This document shows positions 1 to 5,184 of a DNA stretch of 5,721 nucleotides, piece by piece. The stretch is taken from positions 1 through 5,721 of the forward strand of contig JAJYNV010000094.1 of NCBI GenBank assembly GCA_021786135.1, read 5' to 3'. Position 1 is the first letter of the stretch; every line of letters starts with the position of its first letter. Below the pieces are notes generated by a model. The model saw nothing but the letters and a program-made list of their open reading frames with translations, was not told the origin of the DNA and searched no databases. The position numbers and the translations under genes were made by a program. This stretch comes from Bacillota bacterium. Its GTDB lineage: Bacteria > Bacillota > Sulfobacillia > JAJZYS01 > JAJYTV01.

Positions 1-151
1 CCTGATCTCAAGCGGTCGCATGGATGGACTTGGCAGCGACGAGATCGAGCGTCTCGGCATCGCGGATGTCGTGCCGAAGCCGTACACCGCTGCCGCCATG
101 CGAGCGGCGGTCCAGCATGCGCTCCGCCGTGAGCACAGGACCACGGCCTAG
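1..151 (+). CDS. Response-regulator receiver (REC) domain, C-terminal fragment (5' end outside window)
   Basis: The frame whose first complete codon is at base 2 runs 49 codons to a TAG at 149-151. The fragment begins LISSGR, which fits strand beta-4 of a receiver domain ending in the conserved Ser/Thr switch. It continues through a helix (GSDEIERLGI) to DVVPKPYT, where the Lys-Pro pair (fragment residues 26-27) matches the invariant lysine and cis-proline after beta-5. The end is an amphipathic alpha-5 helix (AAAMRAAVQHALR). Receiver domains accept phosphate from a histidine kinase on an aspartate that lies upstream of this window. The protein ends about 20 residues after the KP motif, so the receiver domain is C-terminal. 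That suits either a single-domain regulator or the tail of a hybrid sensor kinase, and the window cannot separate them. In Bacilli comEC often precedes holA, so this neighbour is different. The domain call rests on motif pattern only. Confidence 0.62.
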   Translation, partial: LISSGRMDGLGSDEIERLGIADVVPKPYTAAAMRAAVQHALRREHRTTA

Positions 152-168
152 TTTCGAAAACACGGGAG

Positions 169-204
169 GCGCCGCGCGAGCTCATGAGAGCAGTCGCGCG
201 GCGC
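169..204 (+). terminator. Hairpin terminator after the receiver-domain gene
   Basis: An 11-bp perfect stem (GCGCCGCGCGA at 169-179 with TCGCGCGGCGC at 194-204) is extended inside by GCTC/GAGC around an ATGA loop, with a 2-base bulge (AG). It lies 17 bases after the TAG stop and before the holA ribosome-binding site. Only CTTCATG follows, so the U-tract is minimal; calling it intrinsic is an inference from stem strength and position. Confidence 0.6.
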
Positions 205-208
205 TTCA

Positions 209-217
209 TGCTAGAGT
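209..217 (+). promoter_or_regulatory. Candidate extended -10 promoter element for holA
   Basis: TGCTAGAGT fits an extended -10 (TGn followed by TAGAGT, 4 of 6 to TATAAT) just downstream of the terminator and about 55 bases before the holA start. No credible -35 is present 16-18 bases upstream. The same core, CATGCTAGARTG, precedes rpsT on the other strand, which supports it. Inferred from sequence only. Confidence 0.35.
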
Positions 218-272
218 GGGGGAGACGGCGCGGCCAGGAGAAGGGCGCTCCAGTGCAGGGAGGGCGGTGCAC

Positions 273-1271
273 ATGGGCCCGCGGGAGTTTCTGAAGGCGG
301 CAGGGGACCTGCGCGGAGCTCCCCTGGTCGTCTGCATCGGCCCGTCGGCCAAGCTCGCAGAGATGGCGCTCTCCGTGCTGGCCGAAGGACGCGAGGATGA
401 GGTGGAGCGGGTCGGCTTTGGCGATGGGCAACTGCGTGAGGCGTGCGACCTCGCGGCGACGCCATCCTTTTTCGGGGACCGCAGGCTCGTGGCCGCCTGG
501 CGCTGCGGCGCCTTGACCGGCGCGGAGGGCCGAGGCGCCCGCGAGCGCGGGCTGGAGGCCAAGGCGCTCCTCGACTATGCCGAGCGACCGCCCCTCGGGG
601 CAACGCTGTTCGTCTGGGCGTCGGAGGCGGACCGCAGGCTCGCGCCTCTGCGCAGGGCTGGCGAGCGCGGCTGGCTGCTCGCCGCGGAGGTGGGACGCGA
701 CCTGCCGGCATGGCTCGGCGAACTGGCGCACAGGGAGGATGTGACGCTTGCGCCTGCGGCCAGCCGGGCGTTTCTCGAGAGCGGCCTCGATGTCGACGGC
801 CTCGCGACCGCCCTGACCGTGGCGGCCCTGGCCAGCGCGGGGGATCGGCCGGTCTCTGCCGAGATTGCCGCCTGGGCGGCTCCGCCGCAGGCGGAGATGC
901 GGGTGTTCGCCCTGACCGATGCGATCCTCCAGCGGCGTCCGGGGGGAGTGGCGCAGGCCGTTCAACACCTGACGTCGCACGGAGAGGCGCCGCTCGGCCT
1001 CTTGGCGCTTGTGGCGCGACAGATGCGGCAGCTCGCCTCCGCGCGGGCGGAACTCGCCGCCGGCCGCTCGGCCGCGGAACTCGCCAAGCTGCTCGGAGCA
1101 CATCCCTTTGTTGCCCAGAAGCTCGGCGAGGCGGCGCCACGCTGGAGCGAGGCGGCCATCGCCCAGGCCTTCAAGGAGCTTCTGCGCTGCGATGTCGCGC
1201 TCAAATCCGGCGGCAGGCCGTCGGTGGCGCTGGAGGTTGGTCTCCTGCGCGTCGCCATGGCGGGGCGCTGA
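273..1271 (+). CDS. holA: DNA polymerase III delta subunit (clamp loader)
   Basis: Delta is the clamp-loader subunit that binds the beta sliding clamp and opens it during loading at the replication fork in the cytoplasm. The protein is 332 aa, close to the usual 330-350. Family hallmarks in order are ATPSFFGDRRLV (residues 62-73, where the family has a t-pff..rrlv signature), LLDYAERPP (99-107), ATLFVW (110-115), the long helical middle with RVFALTDAIL (210-219), GEAPLGLLALVARQMRQL (237-254), and the C-terminal collar helices with AHPFVAQKL (276-284) and a lysine-glycine turn (KSGG, 311-314). There is no Walker A motif, as expected for delta. The ATG at 273 is chosen because GGGAGGG (258-264) sits 8 bases upstream; the in-frame GTG at 267 would be too close. 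An open frame extends upstream to base 24 but crosses the previous gene and terminator. It converges with rpsT, the arrangement also known in Bacillus. Confidence 0.93.
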   Translation: MGPREFLKAAGDLRGAPLVVCIGPSAKLAEMALSVLAEGREDEVERVGFGDGQLREACDLAATPSFFGDRRLVAAWRCGALTGAEGRGARERGLEAKALLDYAERPPLGATLFVWASEADRRLAPLRRAGERGWLLAAEVGRDLPAWLGELAHREDVTLAPAASRAFLESGLDVDGLATALTVAALASAGDRPVSAEIAAWAAPPQAEMRVFALTDAILQRRPGGVAQAVQHLTSHGEAPLGLLALVARQMRQLASARAELAAGRSAAELAKLLGAHPFVAQKLGEAAPRWSEAAIAQAFKELLRCDVALKSGGRPSVALEVGLLRVAMAGR

Positions 1272-1306
1272 AGGGCCAGAGGATATCGGGCCAGGCATAC
1301 GGCAAA

Positions 1307-1332
1307 GCCGCCCCCGAACGTTCGGGGGCGGC
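1307..1332 (-). terminator. Perfect 26-base palindrome between holA and rpsT (probable terminator)
   Basis: Arms GCCGCCCCCGAA (1307-1318) and TTCGGGGGCGGC (1321-1332) are exactly complementary and separated by CG, which is itself self-complementary. It lies 12 bases after the rpsT stop on the minus strand and 35 bases after the holA stop on the plus strand. On the minus strand it is followed by TTTGCC, a short U-run, so it best fits an rpsT terminator. On the plus strand no T-run follows, though it could still slow holA transcription. Confidence 0.7.
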
Positions 1333-1344
1333 CCTGCACACGGT

Positions 1345-1605
1345 TCAGGACGAGAGCGAAAGCTTCTTGGCGAGGCGCGACTTCTTTCGGGCGGCAGCGT
1401 TGCGATGCAGCACGCCGCGGGTCACCGCCCGATCGAGTTGACGGCAGGCTTCCCGGAACTCCTGCTCGGAAGCCCCCGCACCAGTGGCCACAGCCCGCTC
1501 GAAGTGCCGGACCGCCGTGTGCACCGTGGAACGTACGGCACGATTCCTGAGCCGCCGCACCTCCGCCAGTGCCGCCCGCTTCTTTGCGGACTTGATGTTG
1601 GCCAA
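1345..1605 (-). CDS. rpsT: 30S ribosomal protein S20
   Basis: This is an 86-residue, very basic protein with the S20 family pattern. The N-terminus is MANIKSAKKRAA (the family consensus is MANIKSAKKR), and the body is helical with regularly spaced Arg/Lys. The C-terminus, RNAAARKKSRLAKKLSLSS, matches the usual H(K/R)NxAARKKSRLAKKL ending. S20 binds 16S rRNA early in small-subunit assembly. The start is a TTG at 1605-1603, chosen because translation from it gives the exact family N-terminus and because GGAGGT lies 8 bases upstream. A 19-residue upstream extension in the open frame has no family support. In Escherichia coli rpsT also starts with UUG and is translationally autoregulated; whether that applies here is only a suggestion. 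The gene is convergent with holA and divergent from the SpoIIP-like gene, the same relative strand as in Bacillus. Confidence 0.95.
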   Translation of the reverse strand: MANIKSAKKRAALAEVRRLRNRAVRSTVHTAVRHFERAVATGAGASEQEFREACRQLDRAVTRGVLHRNAAARKKSRLAKKLSLSS

Positions 1606-1613
1606 GCGTCTCC

Positions 1614-1619
1614 ACCTCC
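1614..1619 (-). promoter_or_regulatory. Ribosome-binding site that decides the rpsT TTG start
   Basis: Read on the minus strand, GGAGGT sits 8 bases before the TTG at 1605. It is a near-perfect anti-16S match and fixes the non-ATG start. Confidence 0.85.
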
Positions 1620-1627
1620 GACATGGC

Positions 1628-1636
1628 ATTCTAGCA
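1628..1636 (-). promoter_or_regulatory. Extended -10 promoter element for rpsT
   Basis: On the minus strand TGCTAGAAT is an extended -10 (TGn plus TAGAAT, 5 of 6 to TATAAT). No good -35 is visible at 16-18 bases. The predicted start of transcription falls near 1621, only a base or two before the Shine-Dalgarno sequence, giving a leader of about 16 bases. Confidence 0.5.
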
Positions 1637-1712
1637 TGGCTTGGCGGACAAGGGAAGTCCATGCGGTGGGCGAGGCGGCTTCTGGTGCGAGGTGATTGGG
1701 CATAGAGCCGTA

Positions 1713-1718
1713 GGGAGG
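1713..1718 (+). promoter_or_regulatory. Ribosome-binding site that decides the SpoIIP-like TTG start
   Basis: GGGAGG lies 8 bases before TTG at 1727. The in-frame GTG at 1718 overlaps this Shine-Dalgarno sequence and so is unlikely to be the start. Confidence 0.75.
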
Positions 1719-1726
1719 TGGCTCGT

Positions 1727-2821
1727 TTGCAGCTACGCGACCTTCGCAGCCTAGCGCGCGTCTCCTTGCGGCAGGCCAGCGTGCCGCTGCTGTTCCTCCT
1801 TGGGTTGATGCTCTACGCACACGGACCGGCCGTCGTGCCCACGCTCGCCGGGGACGCCTGGAGCAGCCAGGCCGTGAACCGCAGTCTGCCTCTGCCGGCG
1901 TCGAGCCTGCGCTACCTTCTCGGCGAAGGACTGCCGACGCTCGGCAGCATGCGTCCGGCCACGGGTCCGTTCGGGCTGGCGAGTGCGCAGGTCGCCTCGC
2001 TCTCGCTCTATGCCCTCGTCGGCATCATCCCCCATGATCCGGCCAGCATATTCGAGAGCGCCTTTGCCGGCTTCGGTTTCACGCCAGGCGCCGCGAAGGC
2101 GGGCTCCGTGTCCTGGAGCGCCTGGCTCGGCGCCCTGCCGAAGGCTGCAGCCAGCACGCCGAAAAAACTGCCCGACAACATGCGCACATACGGCAGCGGC
2201 ACACCGCTGGTGGGCCTCTATGCCACGGAAGGTCTCGCCGCCTTCGTGGGCCGACCCGCCTCCCAGAACGCGCCGCCCCCGACGAGCAGCGAAAGCTCGC
2301 GCGATGTGCTCGGCCTCGTCGAGAGCCTGGGCCAGGATCTTGCCGCCGACGGCGTGCCGACAATCGCATCGTTGCAGAGGAACGACAGCGAAGGCGAACT
2401 CGGCGTCTACCTCAAGTCGTACGTTGTCGCGCAAAACATCCTGAAGGCGCAGCCGCAGCTCGCGATCGTGCTCGACGTCGAGCGCCCCACCTTCCCGTCG
2501 GTGCCGCCGACGATCGATGCGAACGGTCGCCAGGTGGCGAGCGTCACGCTCGTCGTCGGCACCGGCACCAATCTGCCGCAGCCGCGCGCGGCACAAAACC
2601 TCGCGCTCGCGCGCAGCCTCGGCGCCTATCTCCAGACGTCGCTGCCCAAGGTCTTCGTCGGCGTCGTGCGCTCGAGCGACCGCCTCAACCAGCAGATTTC
2701 TCCCACCATGCTGACGCTCGATGTCGGAGGACCGCAAGCGACGCCGCAGGAAGCCGCGGCAGCCATTCCCGGCATAGCGCAGGCGATCGCAGACTTCCTG
2801 GGCGGTGCACCGGCGCCTTGA
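1727..2821 (+). CDS. SpoIIP-family protein with a degenerate active site
   Basis: The family type, SpoIIP, is a membrane-anchored zinc-dependent peptidoglycan amidase/endopeptidase that works with SpoIID and SpoIIM in engulfment during sporulation. This protein is 364 aa (B. subtilis SpoIIP is about 400). A short basic N-terminus precedes one membrane segment (about residues 17-35). The N-terminal family region contains HDPASIFESAFAGF (103-116), like the SpoIIP motif that ends in LPGF. The C-terminal half has ANGRQVASVTLVVG, a run like AAQNLALARSLGAYLQ, then NQQISP (321-326) and LDVGG (331-335), all collinear with SpoIIP. The expected YHTHxxES motif reads YATEGLAAF (165-173). The IDIHRD motif reads LDVERP (249-254), and the Glu of the LMEFGG-like motif is Asp332. 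Both metal histidines are therefore gone, so amidase activity is doubtful. The frame is intact and codon use matches its neighbours, so it is not an obvious pseudogene. No clear promoter was found. I withhold the symbol spoIIP because orthology and function are uncertain. Confidence 0.75.
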   Translation: MQLRDLRSLARVSLRQASVPLLFLLGLMLYAHGPAVVPTLAGDAWSSQAVNRSLPLPASSLRYLLGEGLPTLGSMRPATGPFGLASAQVASLSLYALVGIIPHDPASIFESAFAGFGFTPGAAKAGSVSWSAWLGALPKAAASTPKKLPDNMRTYGSGTPLVGLYATEGLAAFVGRPASQNAPPPTSSESSRDVLGLVESLGQDLAADGVPTIASLQRNDSEGELGVYLKSYVVAQNILKAQPQLAIVLDVERPTFPSVPPTIDANGRQVASVTLVVGTGTNLPQPRAAQNLALARSLGAYLQTSLPKVFVGVVRSSDRLNQQISPTMLTLDVGGPQATPQEAAAAIPGIAQAIADFLGGAPAP

Positions 2822-2846
2822 CCGTGGCGCGGCGCGGGCGTAGCAT
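2818..2846 (+). promoter_or_regulatory. Sigma-A-type promoter of thioredoxin
   Basis: TTGACC (2818-2823, 5 of 6 to TTGACA) and TAGCAT (2841-2846, 4 of 6 to TATAAT) are separated by exactly 17 bases. The -35 overlaps the TGA stop of the SpoIIP-like gene (2819-2821). The predicted transcription start is near 2853, about 46 bases before the thioredoxin start codon. Confidence 0.6.
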
Positions 2847-2861
2847 GTCAATACGACGCGC

Positions 2862-2875
2862 TACCCCCGGGGGTA
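2862..2875 (+). promoter_or_regulatory. C-tract/G-tract palindrome TACCCCCGGGGGTA, CsoR/CstR-like operator candidate
   Basis: A perfect 14-bp palindrome begins about 9 bases after the predicted transcription start and ends 10 bases before the Shine-Dalgarno sequence of thioredoxin. The TACCC-N4-GGGTA arrangement resembles operators bound by the CsoR/RcnR/CstR family of copper-, metal- or persulfide-sensing repressors. The position just inside the transcript suits repression. No regulator gene is in the window, so the assignment is an inference. Confidence 0.5.
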
Positions 2876-2885
2876 ACGCATTGCT

Positions 2886-2892
2886 GGGAGGG
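2886..2892 (+). promoter_or_regulatory. Ribosome-binding site that decides the thioredoxin TTG start
   Basis: GGGAGGG lies 6 bases before TTG at 2899. It favours this start over the upstream in-frame ATG codons, which fall in the promoter/operator region, and over the downstream GTG. Confidence 0.78.
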
Positions 2893-2898
2893 AATGGT

Positions 2899-3228
2899 TT
2901 GAGTGCTGCGGTCAGCAACGTGACGGAGGACAGCTTCGCCACGGAGGTATTGGGCGCGGATCGCCCTGTGTTGGTGGACTTCTGGGCCGAGTGGTGCGGC
3001 CCTTGCCGTATGGTCTCTCCGATTGTGGAGGAACTCGCGAGCGAGCTCGGGGACCGCATCAAGGTTCTCAAGCTGAACGTCGACGAGAACCCCCAGATCG
3101 CCTCGACCTACGGGATCATGAGCATCCCGACGCTCGCGGTGTTCGAGGAGGGGCGGCTCAAGGACCGGATCATCGGCTACCGGCCAAAGAACCAGCTGCG
3201 TCAGGAGCTTGAGCGCAATTTGGCCTGA
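2899..3228 (+). CDS. trxA: Thioredoxin
   Basis: This is a small cytoplasmic dithiol-disulfide oxidoreductase, normally recharged by thioredoxin reductase with NADPH. At 109 aa it has the standard length. The order is canonical: VLVDFWAEWCGPCRM (residues 24-38) with the active-site WCGPC (32-36), the buried Asp27, then KVLKLNVDENP (55-65), and the cis-proline loop IMSIPTL (73-79, Pro77). FEEG, a basic C-terminal helix and ELERNLA follow. There is no signal peptide or membrane segment. The TTG start is set by a strong Shine-Dalgarno sequence and by family length; reading from 2818 would add 27 residues with no family counterpart. It lies 77 bases after the SpoIIP-like gene and has its own promoter with a putative operator, so it is probably an independent unit. 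Bacteria often carry several thioredoxins, so whether this is the main one is not known. Confidence 0.93.
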   Translation: MSAAVSNVTEDSFATEVLGADRPVLVDFWAEWCGPCRMVSPIVEELASELGDRIKVLKLNVDENPQIASTYGIMSIPTLAVFEEGRLKDRIIGYRPKNQLRQELERNLA

Positions 3229-3269
3229 GGCCGCGCACGGCTGAAGGGGATGTCCCGGATGGACAAGCG

Positions 3270-3295
3270 AGGAGCTGCCCGCAGGGGCAGCTCCT
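3270..3295 (+). terminator. Hairpin terminator between thioredoxin and dipeptidase, probably bidirectional
   Basis: GGAGCTGCCC (3271-3280) pairs perfectly with GGGCAGCTCC (3285-3294) around a GCAG loop, with one further A-T pair outside. It lies 42 bases after the thioredoxin stop and 53 bases after the dipeptidase stop on the opposite strand, so it can serve both convergent genes. The plus-strand tail is TTCGCG, with almost no U-tract. Confidence 0.75.
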
Positions 3296-3348
3296 TCGCG
3301 TCTCTCCCGGGTGCGCCATGTGCCTTGGCACGTGATCCGCGCCACGCC

Positions 3349-4737
3349 TCAGGCGTCGCCGAGACGCGGCTGGCGGCCGAGTTCCTCGAGCAGCAGGGCA
3401 AAACCGGTCTGGCCCAGCTCGAAGTTGCGCAGGCGCATGAACTCGTTCGGCGCGTGCATGTTCTCGTCGAACATGCCGAAGCCGTACGACACCGTATGGA
3501 TGCCGAGAAGCGCATGCAGCATGGCCGTGATCGGCACCGAGGCGCCCATGCGGTAATGGAGCGGAAGCTTGCCGTAGAGGGCCGTCAGCGCCCGCTGCGC
3601 CGCCGCCTGCCCCGGGTGGTCGTCCGGGATATGGTACGGCAGCGCCCCTCCCGCCAGGGACTGGAACGAAACCTCGGCGCCCTGCGGCGCGTGGCGCAGG
3701 ATGTGGGAGCGCACGAGCTCCTGCACCCGCGCCGGGTCCTGGTCGGGCACGAGCCGGCAGGTGATCTTGGCATGCGCCTCGCAGGGGATCACCGTCTTGC
3801 TGCCCTCGCCTTCGTAGCCTCCCCAGAGGCCGTTCACGTCGAGAGTCGGCCGCACCCAGTTCCGCTCGCGTGGCGTGTAGTCCGGATCGCCGACCGCCGC
3901 CGCGATGCCGGCGTAGCCAAGGAGCAGCGGCGTGTCGTCCGGAATGTCCGCGATCTCGCGGCGGTCCGCCTCGCTCAAGGGACGAACGTCGTCGTGGAAT
4001 CCCGCGACGGCGATGCGGCCCTCACTGTCGCGCAGCGAGCCGAGGATCTCCACCATGGCGTGCAGGGCGTTCGGCGCGATGCCGCCCAAGAGCCCCGAGT
4101 GCAGGTCGGTGCGGGCGGTGCGCACGTCGACCTGCAGACCGGTGAGTCCCCTGAGGGCGGTGAGCAGCATCGGCTGGTCCTCGCCGGGCTGGCCCGAGTC
4201 CGCGCTCACGGCGAGGTCCGCCTGGAGCAGGTCCCGGTGGGCCGTGATGAAGTCCGGCAGCGATGCGCTGCCGACCTCCTCCTCTCCCTCGAGCAGGAAG
4301 CGGACGTTCACCGGCAGCTGTCCCGATGTCTTCAGCCAGGCTTCGCATGCGGCGACCGCCAGCATGAGATTGCCCTTCATGTCGCTTGCGCCGCGCGCAT
4401 AGATGCGCCCGTCGCGCACCTCGGGTTCGAACGGCGGCGATGTCCAGAGCTCGAGCGGCTCGGGCGGCTGCACGTCGAAGTGGCCGTAGACGAGCACCGT
4501 GGGTTTGCCCGGCGCTTCGAGCCAGCTCGCGAGGACGACGGGGTGGCCGGTCGTCTCGTGCACGGCGGCGTTTGAAAAGCCCGCCTGGCGCAGGCGATCG
4601 GCGGTGAAGACAGCTGCACGTCGCACATCCGTCATCCGGGCGGGATTCGTGGACACGCTGGGAATGGCGAGAAGCTCCTGGAACTCGGCCAGGAAGCGGT
4701 CGCGGTGATGGGTGAGATAGTCCTGCCAGATTGCCAT
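3349..4737 (-). CDS. M20-family metallo-dipeptidase (complete)
   Basis: This is a probable cytoplasmic di-zinc dipeptidase/aminoacyl hydrolase, releasing amino acids from small peptides; the exact substrate cannot be read from sequence. It has 462 aa, typical of the ArgE/DapE/CNDP-like M20 dipeptidases. Metal and catalytic positions are all visible: GHFDVQP (His86, Asp88), SDMKG (bridging Asp119), EGEEEVGS (catalytic Glu153, ligand Glu154), SADSG (Asp180) and NMHAPNE (ligand His428). The DLHSG motif (211-215) supplies the dimerisation-domain histidine, and RMGASVP (396-402) is the substrate-side motif. The ATG at 4737 is preceded by GGGAGG 7 bases upstream, and an N-terminal IPSVST motif (25-30) is well placed. 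An upstream in-frame extension to 5109 is low-complexity Arg/Pro-rich sequence and is not used. There is no signal peptide. It lies in tandem, same strand, with a paralogue that ends at 5226. Confidence 0.93.
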   Translation of the reverse strand: MAIWQDYLTHHRDRFLAEFQELLAIPSVSTNPARMTDVRRAAVFTADRLRQAGFSNAAVHETTGHPVVLASWLEAPGKPTVLVYGHFDVQPPEPLELWTSPPFEPEVRDGRIYARGASDMKGNLMLAVAACEAWLKTSGQLPVNVRFLLEGEEEVGSASLPDFITAHRDLLQADLAVSADSGQPGEDQPMLLTALRGLTGLQVDVRTARTDLHSGLLGGIAPNALHAMVEILGSLRDSEGRIAVAGFHDDVRPLSEADRREIADIPDDTPLLLGYAGIAAAVGDPDYTPRERNWVRPTLDVNGLWGGYEGEGSKTVIPCEAHAKITCRLVPDQDPARVQELVRSHILRHAPQGAEVSFQSLAGGALPYHIPDDHPGQAAAQRALTALYGKLPLHYRMGASVPITAMLHALLGIHTVSYGFGMFDENMHAPNEFMRLRNFELGQTGFALLLEELGRQPRLGDA

Positions 4738-4744
4738 CTTGGTG

Positions 4745-4750
4745 CCTCCC
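4745..4750 (-). promoter_or_regulatory. Ribosome-binding site of the complete dipeptidase gene
   Basis: On the minus strand GGGAGG lies 7 bases before the ATG at 4737. It settles the start against the much longer open frame that continues upstream. Confidence 0.82.
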
Positions 4751-5063
4751 GAAAGGCTTCGTGCAGTTTCGTTTCGCCTTCGGCGACCAGGATCCTGGCG
4801 CGTCCGGCGCCGGTTGGCCGAAGTCGGGCGCGCAGTGCCGGCGGGTGGCCTATCTTGGCCGGGCCAACGCCCATCAGGCCTCGCGCAAGGTGCGCTGCGC
4901 CGTGTGGGCGCGCGCGAGAGACTTTTCGGCTCAGGGCAGACATGCGGTCGTGGCCCGATCGGCGAGGTCGCGCCGGTCGGCCTCCGCCTGAGCTCCGAGG
5001 CCACCAAGCGGGCCGGGTCAGCCGATCGCGAACCGGGTGCCCGCTGTTCACGCTTGTAATTGG

Positions 5064-5074
5064 TCCTGACAGGA
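5064..5074. promoter_or_regulatory. Palindrome TCCTGACAGGA in the A+T-rich island, possible operator
   Basis: Two 5-bp half-sites (TCCTG/CAGGA) flank a single A, inside the only A+T-rich patch of the intergenic region. Placement beside a presumed promoter suggests a repressor site, but an 11-base palindrome can arise by chance. Confidence 0.25.
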
Positions 5075-5184
5075 TAGATAAAAACCGGATTGGACGAGTC
5101 ATAATGCATTCGGCGCCACCGTCGCGTCTACCCGGTTCGGCAGATCCCGCTGTCGCAGCACTGTGCGCTCGGAGCCGACACGAA

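Larger units (their letters stand above)
4738..5184 (-). other. Long intergenic leader region upstream of the dipeptidase
   Basis: This is a gene-free stretch between the two dipeptidase genes. No frame here gives a recognisable protein with a ribosome-binding site. An A+T-rich island at about 5051-5110 stands out against the G+C-rich background and is the likeliest place for a promoter, although I found no convincing -35/-10 pair on the minus strand. Between the island and the gene lie nested inverted repeats: CGATCGGC (4956-4963) with GCCGATCG (5021-5028), and inside it GGCCTC (4979-4984) with GAGGCC (4997-5002). Near 4855-4867, TTGGCC and GGCCAA flank one G. If transcription starts in the island, the leader would exceed 300 bases. 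I recognise no known riboswitch or T-box. Confidence 0.4.

Noticed and set aside
24..272. Upstream extension of holA to base 24
   Set aside because: It runs through the receiver-domain gene in another frame and through the terminator hairpin, and carries no delta-subunit similarity. ATG 273 has a well-spaced ribosome-binding site.
1701..1708. CATAGAGC as a sigma-E -10 for the SpoIIP-like gene
   Set aside because: Only partial agreement with CATACAAT, no matching -35 at the right distance, and the start would fall almost on the Shine-Dalgarno sequence.
1751..2851. Long minus-strand open frame antisense to the SpoIIP-like gene
   Set aside because: Arg-rich, low-complexity product with no recognisable domain. 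The plus-strand frame has a Shine-Dalgarno site and clear SpoIIP similarity.
2818..2898. Longer thioredoxin starting at the ATG-like codon at 2818 or the ATG at 2845
   Set aside because: The 27 extra residues cover the promoter and palindrome, are Arg/Gly-rich and have no thioredoxin counterpart. The Shine-Dalgarno sequence points to TTG 2899.
3250..4575. Long plus-strand open frame antisense to the complete dipeptidase
   Set aside because: It mirrors G+C-rich third positions of the real gene, has an Arg/His/Val-rich composition without motifs, no ribosome-binding site, and starts in the terminator hairpin region.
4632..5102. Possible small minus-strand gene overlapping the dipeptidase start
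   Set aside because: No ribosome-binding site at any internal start, third-position G+C looks lower than in the real genes, and the second half only shadows the dipeptidase in another frame.
4738..5109. N-terminal extension of the dipeptidase, up to 124 residues
   Set aside because: The added sequence is Arg/Pro/Ser-rich and unrelated to M20 proteins. A strong ribosome-binding site lies 7 bases before the ATG at 4737, and the protein from there has the family length.
5055..5110. Specific -35/-10 promoter pair for the dipeptidase in the A+T-rich island
   Set aside because: Candidates on the minus strand such as TATCCT (about 4 of 6) lack a -35 at 16-18 bases, so I report only the island and not a defined promoter.
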